Both the position numbers and the translations under genes were made by a program. Positions 7,352-15,458 of a DNA stretch of 64,000 nucleotides are shown piece by piece. Numbering within the stretch: position 1 is the stretch's first letter; each line of letters begins with the position of its first letter. The stretch covers positions 1 through 64,000 of the forward strand of contig CAZWBE010000003.1 in assembly GCA_964632205.1 (NCBI GenBank). Direction: 5' to 3'. Source of the stretch: CALLVF01 sp964632205. GTDB lineage: Bacteria > Patescibacteriota > Microgenomatia > UBA1406 > GWC2-37-13. The notes beneath the pieces are model-generated. The model was given only the letters and a program-made list of their open reading frames with translations. It was not told the DNA's origin and ran no database searches.

Positions 7352-8269
7352 ATGATAATAAAAACATCAGAGGTCGACTTGGTTTTACCCTTCCTTAGCA
7401 AACTTCGTCTTCCAAAACAAAATTCTCATAAAGGTGAAAATGGAAAAGTGTTGATTATCGGTGGTTCTTCCCTTTTTCATGCCGCCTCTCTTTGGGCGGC
7501 TGAAGTTGCTTCTTATTTTACTGATATTGTTCATTATTCATCAACCGTTGAGAATGAAAAAATTTTTCTCAGTTTAAAAAAAAAGTTTATTAATGGGATA
7601 ATCGTTTCCCAAAAGGATATCTGTCAATACGTTGAAGAAGATGATGCTGTATTAGTAGGTCCAGGAATGCTGAGAGAATCAAAGATCAAAAATAAAAAGC
7701 TAGAAATGAAAAATTTTAAAGAAATTTTATCAATTAAAAATGAAGGAGAATATACTTATTATCTGAGTCAATATTTAATTGAAAATTTTCCCGCTAAAAG
7801 ATTTGTTTTTGATGCTGGTAGTCTGCAAATGATGGAAAGGAATTGGTTTTTGAAATTACGACAAAAACCAATTATCACACCCCATCAAAAGGAATTTGAA
7901 AGGCTTTTTAATTTTTCCCTTCGGCAAAAATCCCTAAAAGAAAAAACACAAATTGTTAAGGAATTGGCAAAAAAATATCAAACTATCATTCTTCTTAAAG
8001 CCATTGATGATATTATTTCTGATGGCGAAAAAGTATATATTATTCAAGGTGGTAATGCCGGATTGACTAAGGGAGGAACAGGTGATATACTAGCTGGATT
8101 AACGGTTTCATTTTATGCTAAAAATGAACCGCTTGAATCAGCCGTTATCGCTTCGTATCTTCTTAAAAAAACAGCCGATTTCCTTTTTAAGGAAAAAGGA
8201 TACTGGTATAATATAAACGATATAATCCAATTAGTGCCTAAAGTTTTGAAAAAGTTAGTTAATCTATGA
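7352..8269 (+). CDS. nnrD: ADP/ATP-dependent NAD(P)H-hydrate dehydratase
   Basis: Repairs hydrated NAD(P)H by nucleotide-dependent dehydration. 305 aa with a ribokinase-like YjeF C-terminal fold. Seen: GKVLIIGGSSLFHAASLWAAE near the N-terminus, VLVGPGML, FDAGSLQMM, ITPHQKEFERLF, and the catalytic GNAGLTKGGTGDILAGLTVSF. The epimerase half (NnrE), fused in many bacteria, is absent. Near residues 110-125 the peptide SKIKNKKLEMKNFKE is a likely in-frame copy of the dispersed repeat. Its stop overlaps the next start (ATGA). Confidence 0.88.
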   Translation: MIIKTSEVDLVLPFLSKLRLPKQNSHKGENGKVLIIGGSSLFHAASLWAAEVASYFTDIVHYSSTVENEKIFLSLKKKFINGIIVSQKDICQYVEEDDAVLVGPGMLRESKIKNKKLEMKNFKEILSIKNEGEYTYYLSQYLIENFPAKRFVFDAGSLQMMERNWFLKLRQKPIITPHQKEFERLFNFSLRQKSLKEKTQIVKELAKKYQTIILLKAIDDIISDGEKVYIIQGGNAGLTKGGTGDILAGLTVSFYAKNEPLESAVIASYLLKKTADFLFKEKGYWYNINDIIQLVPKVLKKLVNL

Positions 8270-8700
8270 AAAAAGAGGCCATTATTGCCGTTGTTATTGG
8301 AATTTTACTGGGAGGGGTTTTTGCATTGATAATTATAAATAAAAATAAAGAAATTCAATTAAAAAAAAGCAAAACAATTGCTCCAAAAAAGGAATCGAAC
8401 TTTTTTAAAAAGCCTCCTCAAGTTAAAATTCAACAGTTGGAGATAATAAAAATAAGTGATGGAACAATAGTTAATGAAAATAAAATTAATCTTCCGATAA
8501 AAGCAGTAAAAAACTCTTTAGTGGTTATTCAATCACCAATAAAGAGCCTTGTTTTTAAACTTGAGAAAGATCAATTTTCTGTCGATTTTCCTTTAGCATT
8601 GGGAGAGAATGTAATAAGAATAGCGGTTTATCCGCAAGATAGAAAGTTACATTTACAGGAAAAAGAGTTACGAGTTTATTATCTTAAGGAGCAGCTGTGA
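8266..8700 (+). CDS. Hypothetical membrane-anchored protein
   Basis: Not recognised. 144 aa: one N-terminal membrane segment (residues 5-25, IIAVVIGILLGGVFALIII), a Lys-rich linker, then about 90 residues of predicted beta structure ending LALGENVIRIAVYPQDRKLHLQEKELRVYY. The 'G-N-hydrophobic' turn followed by a final strand resembles bacterial Ig-like or filamin-type domains. It overlaps nnrD by 4 nt and the next gene by 4 nt, so the three are co-transcribed. Likely displayed outside the membrane. Confidence 0.7.
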   Translation: MKKEAIIAVVIGILLGGVFALIIINKNKEIQLKKSKTIAPKKESNFFKKPPQVKIQQLEIIKISDGTIVNENKINLPIKAVKNSLVVIQSPIKSLVFKLEKDQFSVDFPLALGENVIRIAVYPQDRKLHLQEKELRVYYLKEQL

Positions 8701-9437
8701 TTATTAGTCCAAAATTCAAAATTAAAAACCTAATTTTTTTTCTGATAAATATTCTTATTGCTATTTTTCTTTTTTTTCCTATTTTATTCGTTAGAGGACA
8801 GGGTATTTTATCTTCCTCACCAGCGGCTTTATTAACAAAGACAGCAGATGATAACGATGTTAAGACATTTAAAGAAAAAATTGCCACTAAAGTTGCCCAG
8901 CTTCAGCAGAAAAATAATAAAGCAATAAGTGGATATGTAAATGAACTTGATGAGAAGAATTTAAAGATACAAACAAGAAACCGCCAAACCTATGAAATTA
9001 AATTAGATCAATTATTAACGAAATACTATCAAATTAAAGGAAGTCAACAGATTGAAATAAAACCCTCTGACATTAAAAAGAGTGATTATATTATTGCTGC
9101 TGGCATCATAAGTGATAAAACAGTTGACGCTAATTTTATTTTTGTTGACGAATCATTCGCTGTTTTAAGTGGGAAAGTGGTTGAATTAGATAAAGAAAAT
9201 TATGTTTTGAAAGTATTGACTAATGATGGTGATATCTATTTTTTAGATGTGGAGGTAACTACTAAGCAGGAAATCATCAATATTAAAACCTTAGAGATTG
9301 AGCGAGGAGGGTTTTCAAAAATTAAAGAAGGAGACATTATTCACTTTGTTGTTAAAGAGACAGGTCAATCAGAGAAAAAAGATAAATACTTGGCGCAAAA
9401 AATATTAATCATCCCCCAAGAATATTTTATGAAATGA
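8697..9437 (+). CDS. Hypothetical secreted/anchored beta-domain protein
   Basis: Not recognised. 246 aa starting at the GTG at 8697, which overlaps the preceding stop (GTGA). N-terminal signal or anchor at residues 11-34 (LIFFLINILIAIFLFFPILFV), a short helical stretch, then two similar-looking beta modules: ISGYVNELDEKNLKIQTRNRQTYEIKLD and LSGKVVELDKENYVLKVLTNDGDIYFLDV. The pair suggests an internal repeat of a small OB or DUF5666-like barrel. The tight gene pair points to joint work with the upstream anchored protein. Confidence 0.65.
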   Translation: MIISPKFKIKNLIFFLINILIAIFLFFPILFVRGQGILSSSPAALLTKTADDNDVKTFKEKIATKVAQLQQKNNKAISGYVNELDEKNLKIQTRNRQTYEIKLDQLLTKYYQIKGSQQIEIKPSDIKKSDYIIAAGIISDKTVDANFIFVDESFAVLSGKVVELDKENYVLKVLTNDGDIYFLDVEVTTKQEIINIKTLEIERGGFSKIKEGDIIHFVVKETGQSEKKDKYLAQKILIIPQEYFMK

Positions 9438-9440
9438 ACT

Positions 9441-9467
9441 AAACTTAATTGGTAATAAATTAAGTTT
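9441..9467 (+). terminator. Possible weak terminator after the nnrD operon
   Basis: AAACTTAATT (9441-9450), 7-nt loop, AATTAAGTTT (9458-9467), then GTTT. A perfect 10-bp but almost GC-free stem, three bases past the stop codon. The position is right for a terminator; the stability is low. Confidence 0.35.
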
Positions 9468-9536
9468 GTTTAAAAATCTTTATAATTTTGCCCTAAAGCA
9501 ACCTTGGTGTTTAAGCGTAAATTAAGTAGTAAAATA

Positions 9537-9563
9537 TTGACGCGTTTTTTACTTTTTTATTAT
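9537..9563 (+). promoter_or_regulatory. Possible secA promoter, leaderless
   Basis: TTGACG (9537-9542) and TATTAT (9558-9563) with a short 15-nt spacer, then 7 nt to the secA ATG. An alternative -10 lies one or two bases downstream. No Shine-Dalgarno precedes the ATG, in keeping with the other near-leaderless starts of this window. Confidence 0.4.
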
Positions 9564-9570
9564 TTTTAAT

Positions 9571-12330
9571 ATGTTTCAATTATTAAAAAAGTTTTTTAAT
9601 TATAACGAACGGCAAGTTAACCGTTTGCGACAAAAAGTTGGGGAAATCAATAAATTAGAAGATAAAGCAAGGTCTTTAAAAGACAAAGATTTTATAAAAG
9701 AAACCAATATCTTAAAAGAAAAAATTCAATCAGAAAACAAGACACTTGATGAAATTCTTCCTTGGTCATATGCTCTTGTTCGTGAAGCCTCAAGACGAGT
9801 TTTAAAACAGAGGCATTTTGATGTTCAATTGATGGCAGGGATTGCCTTACATGAGGGGAAGATTGTTGAACAAAAGACTGGTGAAGGAAAAACTCTATCG
9901 GCAACGACTGCCTTATATCTTAATGCTTTGACAGGAAAAGGAGTTCATTTAGTAACAGTAAACGATTATCTTGCTCGTCGTGACTGTGGTTGGATGGGGT
10001 CAATTTTTAATTTTTTAGGGTTAACTACCGCTGCTATTATTGCCGATCGTTCCTTTATTTATGATCCCAATTATCAAGATAACGAAGCGCAAGATTGGCG
10101 CTTAATTCATCTACGACCGATTTCAAGAAAAGAAGCCTATCAGGCAGATATTACTTATGGAATTAATTCCGAGTTTGGTTTTGATTATTTGCGAGATAAT
10201 ATGGCCCAAAATCCTTCTGATTTAGTTCAACGAGGTTTTAATTTTGCTATTATTGACGAGGCAGATTCGGTTTTAATTGATGAGGCAAGAACGCCCCACA
10301 TCATTTCTGCTCCTTATGAAGAGGATATATCTAAGTACTACCAATATGCAAAAATTGTGAAACAGCTTGATCCAAAAGAAGACTACGTCATCGATGAAAA
10401 ATTACGCACCGCCAATTTAACTGAAAATGGAATTAAAAAAATTGAATCAATGCTAAAAATTTCCAACATTTATGAAAAAGATTTTGATACATTGTTTCAT
10501 ATCGAGGCAGCTTTAAAAGCGAGAACTCTTTTCAAATTGGATAAAGACTACATCGTTAAAGACGGTGAAGTAATTATCGTTGATGAGTTTACGGGAAGAC
10601 TTTTATATGGCAGGCGTTTTTCTGAAGGCTTACATCAGGCAATTGAAGCTAAGGAAGGAGTACCAATTCAAAAGGAATCGAAAACTTTAGCCACAGTTTC
10701 CCTTCAGAATTACTTTCGGATGTATAAAAAATTAGCTGGAATGACGGGGACTGCCGCCACAGAAGCAGAAGAGTTTCACAAAATTTACAAAACTGATGTC
10801 GTAGTGATTCCCACCCATTTACCAATGATTAGAAAAGACCACCCTGATATGATTTACAAAACAGAGAGAGCAAAATTTAAGGCGGTTGTTGAAGAGATTG
10901 CTCAAAATTATAAAAAAGGAAGACCGATTTTAGTTGGAACAACATCAATTGAGAAAAATGAGTACTTATCAAAATTATTAAAAGCCAAAGGCATTCCCCA
11001 TGAACTTTTGAACGCCAAAAATCACGAAAAAGAAGCGCAAATTATTGCCAAGGCTGGTGAGAAAGGAGCGGTGACGGTAGCAACCAACATGGCTGGTCGA
11101 GGGGTTGACATAATTTTAGGCGGGATGCCGCCAAACGAATTTAAAATTCAAAATAATGAAATCGAATTTGAAAAAAAAGAATGGCAAGCTCGTCATGATG
11201 AAGTAGTTAAACTTGGCGGTTTATACGTCATAGGCACAGAAAGACATGAGTCAAGAAGAATTGATAATCAACTCCGGGGACGTTCGGGTCGTCAAGGCGA
11301 CCCTGGAGAATCCAGATTTTTTGTTTCACTTGAGGATGATTTGATGAGGATTTTTGGTGGTGAACAAATTGCTAATTTAATGACTTTTTTTAAATTACCT
11401 GAAGATCAACCCCTAACTCATTCGATGGTTTCCAAAGCAATAGAACAAGCTCAAGTTAAAGTTGAAGGTTTTAATTTTGATATTAGAAAACACTTAGTGG
11501 AATTTGATGATGTTTTAAATAAACAAAGAGAAATAGTTTATTCCTTAAGGAGAAAAGTCCTATTTGGTGAACAAAATAAAGATCAATTTTATCAGACTGT
11601 ATTTGACATTTTTAGAGAAGAATTTTCCGGCCTTATTAACAATTTTTTTTTCCAAATTAAAGATTTAACAAAAGAGGATGAAGAAAGACTTCTTAGAGAT
11701 TTAAATTTTATTCTTCCTATCCCCAAAAAAAGCATTTCCAGATATTTAAAAGTTAAAGATAAGGGTAAATTAATTGATTTTTTAGTAAAAGAAGTTAAAA
11801 AACAATTTGATTTTAGAGAGAATCAAACAGGTGATAAATTATGGTTGGAAATTGTTAAAACAATGTTTTTATCGATTATCGATAAGCATTGGATGGAACA
11901 TCTGACGGCCATTGAAGATTTAAGAGAGGGGATAAATCTGCGAGGTTATGCTCAACTTGACCCATTGGTGGAGTACAAAAACGAAGCTTTTTCAATGTTT
12001 GAACAATTAATTAGAAACATCAATTTTGAGTTAACGAGAAGGATATTCAAAATTGAGCTTATTCCAGTAAATGAACCATCCTTAACAAAAGAAAGAGAGA
12101 TAATTTTTCAATCTGCTTCAGGAATTAATCCTTTTGATAAAGTCAACCGTCACGGTGGGTTAGCGAAAACTATGCAATCCTCTCTCCAGACACTTCCGCA
12201 AGAAAAAGAAGAGCAAACAATGGCTTTTCGACTCATTCCTCCCGGTCATTCATCTAAAAAACCTGGTCGTAATGATCCGTGTTGGTGTGGTTCGGGAAAA
12301 AAATATAAAAAATGTCATTATCCAAATTAG
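9571..12330 (+). CDS. secA: Preprotein translocase ATPase SecA
   Basis: Motor that drives proteins through SecYEG. 919 aa, full length. Walker A is QKTGEGKT at residues 101-108 and Walker B/DEAD is IIDEADSVLIDEARTP. Then come the preprotein cross-linking region, motif TMAGRGVDI-type (NMAGRGVDIILGG), GRSGRQGDPGESRF, the helical scaffold and wing (FDDVLNKQREIVY, IDKHWMEHL) and a C-terminal zinc-binding SEC-C tail, GRNDPCWCGSGKKYKKCH. An inserted NEFKIQNNEIEFEKKEW after the helicase motif resembles the dispersed repeat. Its stop codon abuts the stop of the convergent glmS with no base between. Confidence 0.97.
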   Translation: MFQLLKKFFNYNERQVNRLRQKVGEINKLEDKARSLKDKDFIKETNILKEKIQSENKTLDEILPWSYALVREASRRVLKQRHFDVQLMAGIALHEGKIVEQKTGEGKTLSATTALYLNALTGKGVHLVTVNDYLARRDCGWMGSIFNFLGLTTAAIIADRSFIYDPNYQDNEAQDWRLIHLRPISRKEAYQADITYGINSEFGFDYLRDNMAQNPSDLVQRGFNFAIIDEADSVLIDEARTPHIISAPYEEDISKYYQYAKIVKQLDPKEDYVIDEKLRTANLTENGIKKIESMLKISNIYEKDFDTLFHIEAALKARTLFKLDKDYIVKDGEVIIVDEFTGRLLYGRRFSEGLHQAIEAKEGVPIQKESKTLATVSLQNYFRMYKKLAGMTGTAATEAEEFHKIYKTDVVVIPTHLPMIRKDHPDMIYKTERAKFKAVVEEIAQNYKKGRPILVGTTSIEKNEYLSKLLKAKGIPHELLNAKNHEKEAQIIAKAGEKGAVTVATNMAGRGVDIILGGMPPNEFKIQNNEIEFEKKEWQARHDEVVKLGGLYVIGTERHESRRIDNQLRGRSGRQGDPGESRFFVSLEDDLMRIFGGEQIANLMTFFKLPEDQPLTHSMVSKAIEQAQVKVEGFNFDIRKHLVEFDDVLNKQREIVYSLRRKVLFGEQNKDQFYQTVFDIFREEFSGLINNFFFQIKDLTKEDEERLLRDLNFILPIPKKSISRYLKVKDKGKLIDFLVKEVKKQFDFRENQTGDKLWLEIVKTMFLSIIDKHWMEHLTAIEDLREGINLRGYAQLDPLVEYKNEAFSMFEQLIRNINFELTRRIFKIELIPVNEPSLTKEREIIFQSASGINPFDKVNRHGGLAKTMQSSLQTLPQEKEEQTMAFRLIPPGHSSKKPGRNDPCWCGSGKKYKKCHYPN

Positions 12331-14106
12331 TTATTTAACAGTGACGCTTTTAGCTAAGTTTCTTGGCTTATCAGGATCTACTTCTCTACTAACACCTAAA
12401 TAATACCCCAATAATTGTCCAACTATCACATTGGGAAAAATAGTTAGATTACCTAAATCTGGTGTTTTAATTAGGTCATCAAACTCTGGGGCGTTAAACG
12501 GGGCAACGCCAATGATATATCCACCTCGTGCTTTCATTTCGGCAGCGCTTGAGAGCACCTCTCTTTTTATTTCATCATTTGAGGCTAAAACAAAACAAGG
12601 GGTGTTTTTTTCAATTAAGGTAATAACGCCGTGTTTTAGTTCACCGGCACTAAAAGCTTCAGAATGAAGATAACTTGTTTCCTTTATTTTTAAGGCAAAT
12701 TCAAGAGCGGCAGGATAATTCAAGTGTTTACCAAGGACATACAAATGCTCTTTGTTGACCAGTAATTTTGCTAATTTAATAATTTTTTTTGTTAATTTTT
12801 GATTAAGCCATTCTTTAATCATCTTTTGGAGATTATCAATTTCTTTTTTAGCTTTTTGATATTTTCCGAGAGTTGTTTGGGCTAAAAGATAAAGAATTGC
12901 CAGTTGTGAAGTGAAAGCTTTAGTTGAAACAACGGCAATTTCTGGACCGGCATTAACTGGTAAAGTAAAATCAGCAAGGCGCTCTAGTGTTGAGCCAAGG
13001 GTATTAACGACAGCAACAATACGAGCTCCTTGTTTTTTTGCTTTTTTGGCCGCAATTAAAGTATCGGCTGTTTCGCCACTTTGAGAAATAGTAATTAAAA
13101 GAGTTCTTTTATCACAAAATCTTGCGAAGGGTAAAAATTCATATGCTCCGTAGCAGTGACTTTCAATACCGGCTTGGGCGAAAAAATATTTTCCTGCTAG
13201 CGCACAATAGTAAGCTGTGCCACAGCCGGTTAGAATTACTTTGTAACCTTTTCTTATTAAAAAATTAATTTCTTTAAATTTCTTTTCCGCAGTTGTAACT
13301 GCTTTGGAAATTGTTTTTCTTTGTTCAAAAATTTCCTTAAGGAGAAAATGAGGATAATCACCTTTTTCAACCTCCTCTAATTTCCAATCGACATTTTTTA
13401 TTGATAATTTCTTTTTTTTGATTGATTTTAAATCAAAAAGGGTAATGCCAGTTTTGTTAATAACTACTCCCTCACCATCATTTAGGAAATAAACTTTATT
13501 AGTATATTTAAGAAATGCTGTAACATCGCTGGCTAAAAAATATTGTTGATTTTTATGATCAATCCCAACAACAAGAGGAGAGCCGTCACGACAAGCAATG
13601 ATTGATTCGGAAATAAGGTCTAAAATCGCAATAGCATTGTTACCAGCCAGTTGATTAAAAGTTTCAAAAACCGATTGAATAATTGGTTTGGTTTTTAATT
13701 TTTCCTCAATTAAGTGGGCAATTACCTCTGTATCAGTTTCTGAAACAAAGCGGTGATATTTTTTCTTTAATTTTTCTTTAAATTCAGCATAATTTTCAAA
13801 AATGCCGTTGTGGATAACAGCAATTTTTTTATGGCAATCGAAATGAGGATGAGCGTTTTTATCAGTGACGTCGCCATGAGTTGCCCAGCGAGTGTGACCA
13901 ATAGCGATGAAACTAGCTGGCAGATTGGTTTTGGCTTGACTGATTTTGCCCGCCTGCTTATTACACATAAGTAAGTTACCGGTTAACGGTTTGATGGCGA
14001 TTCCCCAGGAGTCGTAACCACGGTATTCTAATTTTTTTAAACAATCAAGGCTGGTTTGGGCGGCGTTATTTGTTTTATCGTTAACAACGCCAAAGATACC
14101 ACACAT
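12331..14106 (-). CDS. glmS: Glutamine-fructose-6-phosphate aminotransferase (isomerizing)
   Basis: Makes glucosamine-6-phosphate from fructose-6-phosphate and glutamine, the entry to UDP-GlcNAc and peptidoglycan. About 591 aa. The ATG at 14104-14106 puts the catalytic Cys at position 2 (MCGIFGVV); an upstream alternative start would bury it. N-terminal glutaminase domain (GHTRWATHG, HNGIFENY), then two SIS domains (LTGCGTAYY, ISQSGETADTL, VSTKAFTSQ) and the C-terminal tail DPDKPRNLAKSVTVK. Expression is evidently controlled by the glmS ribozyme upstream, which senses the product. Confidence 0.97.
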   Translation of the reverse strand: MCGIFGVVNDKTNNAAQTSLDCLKKLEYRGYDSWGIAIKPLTGNLLMCNKQAGKISQAKTNLPASFIAIGHTRWATHGDVTDKNAHPHFDCHKKIAVIHNGIFENYAEFKEKLKKKYHRFVSETDTEVIAHLIEEKLKTKPIIQSVFETFNQLAGNNAIAILDLISESIIACRDGSPLVVGIDHKNQQYFLASDVTAFLKYTNKVYFLNDGEGVVINKTGITLFDLKSIKKKKLSIKNVDWKLEEVEKGDYPHFLLKEIFEQRKTISKAVTTAEKKFKEINFLIRKGYKVILTGCGTAYYCALAGKYFFAQAGIESHCYGAYEFLPFARFCDKRTLLITISQSGETADTLIAAKKAKKQGARIVAVVNTLGSTLERLADFTLPVNAGPEIAVVSTKAFTSQLAILYLLAQTTLGKYQKAKKEIDNLQKMIKEWLNQKLTKKIIKLAKLLVNKEHLYVLGKHLNYPAALEFALKIKETSYLHSEAFSAGELKHGVITLIEKNTPCFVLASNDEIKREVLSSAAEMKARGGYIIGVAPFNAPEFDDLIKTPDLGNLTIFPNVIVGQLLGYYLGVSREVDPDKPRNLAKSVTVK

Positions 14107-14142
14107 AATAGTAAAATCAAAAATCAAATATTAAATATCAAA
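14107..14142. repeat. AT-rich dispersed repeat before glmS
   Basis: Plus-strand units AGTAAAATCAAAAATC, AAATATTAAATATC and AAAAAG; read on the glmS strand, TTTGATATTTAATATTTGA and TTTTTGATTTTAC. It lies between the ribozyme and the start codon, so the glmS ATG lacks a recognisable Shine-Dalgarno. Confidence 0.45.
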
Positions 14143-14204
14143 AAGAGAATGCAAAACACCAGTATAACAGCTCTATGAAAGTATTTTAATTTAGGTAGTT
14201 GGTT

Positions 14205-14350
14205 ATTTATCTTTCTTTGTCCCCCAAATTACTTTGAGGTTTTGGAAAAGATATCAAAGTTGATAACCCCAACTTGGAGGTCCCCGCAGATTATATTCCG
14301 AACACCTCCGCCTCGTTTCCCTGTCATAAACAGGGCCACACGCTTGAAAT
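14205..14350 (-). ncRNA. glmS ribozyme (GlcN6P-sensing self-cleaving riboswitch)
   Basis: Lies in the leader of glmS on the same strand. Seen on the minus strand in order: CAA|GCG with the expected cleavage between A14344 and G14343; the P1-like hairpin CCCTGT-TTATG-ACAGGG; the conserved core ACGAGGCGGAGGT...CTGCGGGGACCTCC, which matches the known GACGAGG-(G/C)-stem-TTATCGA...TCGGCGG-stem pattern; a hairpin AAGTTG-GGGTTAT-CAACTT; and the P4-type domain TATCTTT...CCAAAACC...GGACAAAGAAAGATA, which resembles the B. subtilis 3' domain. Known role: with GlcN6P as cofactor it cleaves its own mRNA and so lowers glmS expression. Motif match by eye only; no covariance search was run. Confidence 0.88.
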
Positions 14351-14385
14351 TGTTTTTTTAACTACCTCTTCAAAGAGCTAAAGGT

Positions 14386-14414
14386 ATACTAACAAAGATT
14401 AAAAAAATTGTCAA
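14386..14414 (-). promoter_or_regulatory. glmS promoter upstream of the ribozyme
   Basis: Minus-strand TTGACA (14414-14409), 17-nt spacer, TAGTAT (14391-14386): near-consensus. Transcription would begin near 14378, giving a leader that carries the ribozyme. The -35 overlaps the -35 of the divergent CvpA-CAP promoter. Confidence 0.75.
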
Positions 14415-14437
14415 ATTTTTTTAGCGAAATTTATAAT
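14408..14437 (+). promoter_or_regulatory. Promoter of the CvpA-CAP gene
   Basis: TTGTCA (14408-14413), 18-nt spacer, perfect TATAAT (14432-14437), 16 nt before the ATG. The -35 hexamer is shared, shifted by one base, with the divergent glmS promoter, so the two promoters cannot be occupied at once. Confidence 0.6.
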
Positions 14438-14453
14438 ATTCATTATTCCAATA

Positions 14454-15458
14454 ATGCTGATGGAACAAATTTTAGAAAAATATTCTCTTCAAGGTAACTG
14501 GGTTGATTTAATTTTTCTTTTGATTGTTTTTTATTTTATTGCTAATAATCGTGGTTTTATTGGTGCATTTTTTGAAGGATTAGGCTTTCTTTTCTCTCTC
14601 TTTTTTTCCTATAAATTCTATTCATTTTTTGGGAAATTGTTAGTTTTCAATTTTTCTCTTTCAAAAGGAATTGCCAACACATTTGGTTTTTTTATTGCTT
14701 GGTTTTTATTTGAGGTAATTTTTTCCTTTATTGTTAGATATATCCTCAGTTTCCTCAGTTGCATTCAAAAATTTGAAAAGCACCCAATTAATCTATCTTT
14801 AGGATTTGTGGCCGCTTTTATTCAAGCCTCACTTTTTTTTCTTTTTATTATCAGTTTAATATTTGCTTTTCCGATATATGGACAAATTAAGAATGACATC
14901 CTCCAATCTAAAAGTGGCCCTTTTTTTGTTAATCTTTCCCGATCTTTGGAAAAAGGATTAAAAAATATTTTTGGTGAGGCGATTAATGAGACCTTAAATT
15001 TTATTACTGTAAAACCGGAGTCAGAAGAAAGCATAAATCTAGAATTTAAGATGCCGGAAAAGCAGTTATTCTACGATTCTCAATCAGAGTTTTTGATGAT
15101 AAATTTAGTAAATCAAGAAAGGATAGGGCGAGATTTTAAGGCATTAACAGTTGATGAAAAATTAAAAGAGGTAGCTAGGATCTATGGGAGAGAGATGATT
15201 GAAAACGGATTTTTTTCTCATATTTCCGCTATTGATGGTTCAACACCGGCTGAAAGAGCCAGTCGGCTGGGCGTTTCATTTGTAATCATCGGAGAAAACT
15301 TAGCTTTTGCCCCTGATGTTTATATCGCCCATCAAGGTTTAATGAATTCGCCGGGACATCGGAAAAATATTTTATTTAAAGAGTATGGAAGAATAGGGGT
15401 GGGAGTAGTTGATGGCGGAATTTATGGAAAAATGTTTGTTCAAATGTTCGCTGACTAA
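14454..15458 (+). CDS. CvpA-like membrane domain fused to a CAP/SCP domain
   Basis: 334 aa. Residues 15-150 hold about four membrane segments in the pattern of CvpA family proteins (LIVFYFIANNRGFIGAFFEGLGFLFSLF...). After a linker, residues 210-334 form a CAP/SCP (PR-1-like) domain: INLVNQERIGRDFKALTVDEKLKEVARIYG, FFSHISAIDGSTPAERA, IGENLAFAP, MNSPGHRKNIL, and YGRIGVGV. The His and Glu of the CAP cavity are present. Such proteins act outside the membrane; in bacteria the domain is linked to wall or protease functions, but the activity is not established. Its stop overlaps the convergent exonuclease gene by 4 nt. Confidence 0.82.
   Translation: MLMEQILEKYSLQGNWVDLIFLLIVFYFIANNRGFIGAFFEGLGFLFSLFFSYKFYSFFGKLLVFNFSLSKGIANTFGFFIAWFLFEVIFSFIVRYILSFLSCIQKFEKHPINLSLGFVAAFIQASLFFLFIISLIFAFPIYGQIKNDILQSKSGPFFVNLSRSLEKGLKNIFGEAINETLNFITVKPESEESINLEFKMPEKQLFYDSQSEFLMINLVNQERIGRDFKALTVDEKLKEVARIYGREMIENGFFSHISAIDGSTPAERASRLGVSFVIIGENLAFAPDVYIAHQGLMNSPGHRKNILFKEYGRIGVGVVDGGIYGKMFVQMFAD

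Noticed and set aside
14205..14350. 6S or SRP-like RNA
   Set aside because: Length and hairpins first suggested 6S RNA, but the order of motifs, strand and position before glmS fit the glmS ribozyme far better, and no SRP GGAA tetraloop motif is present.
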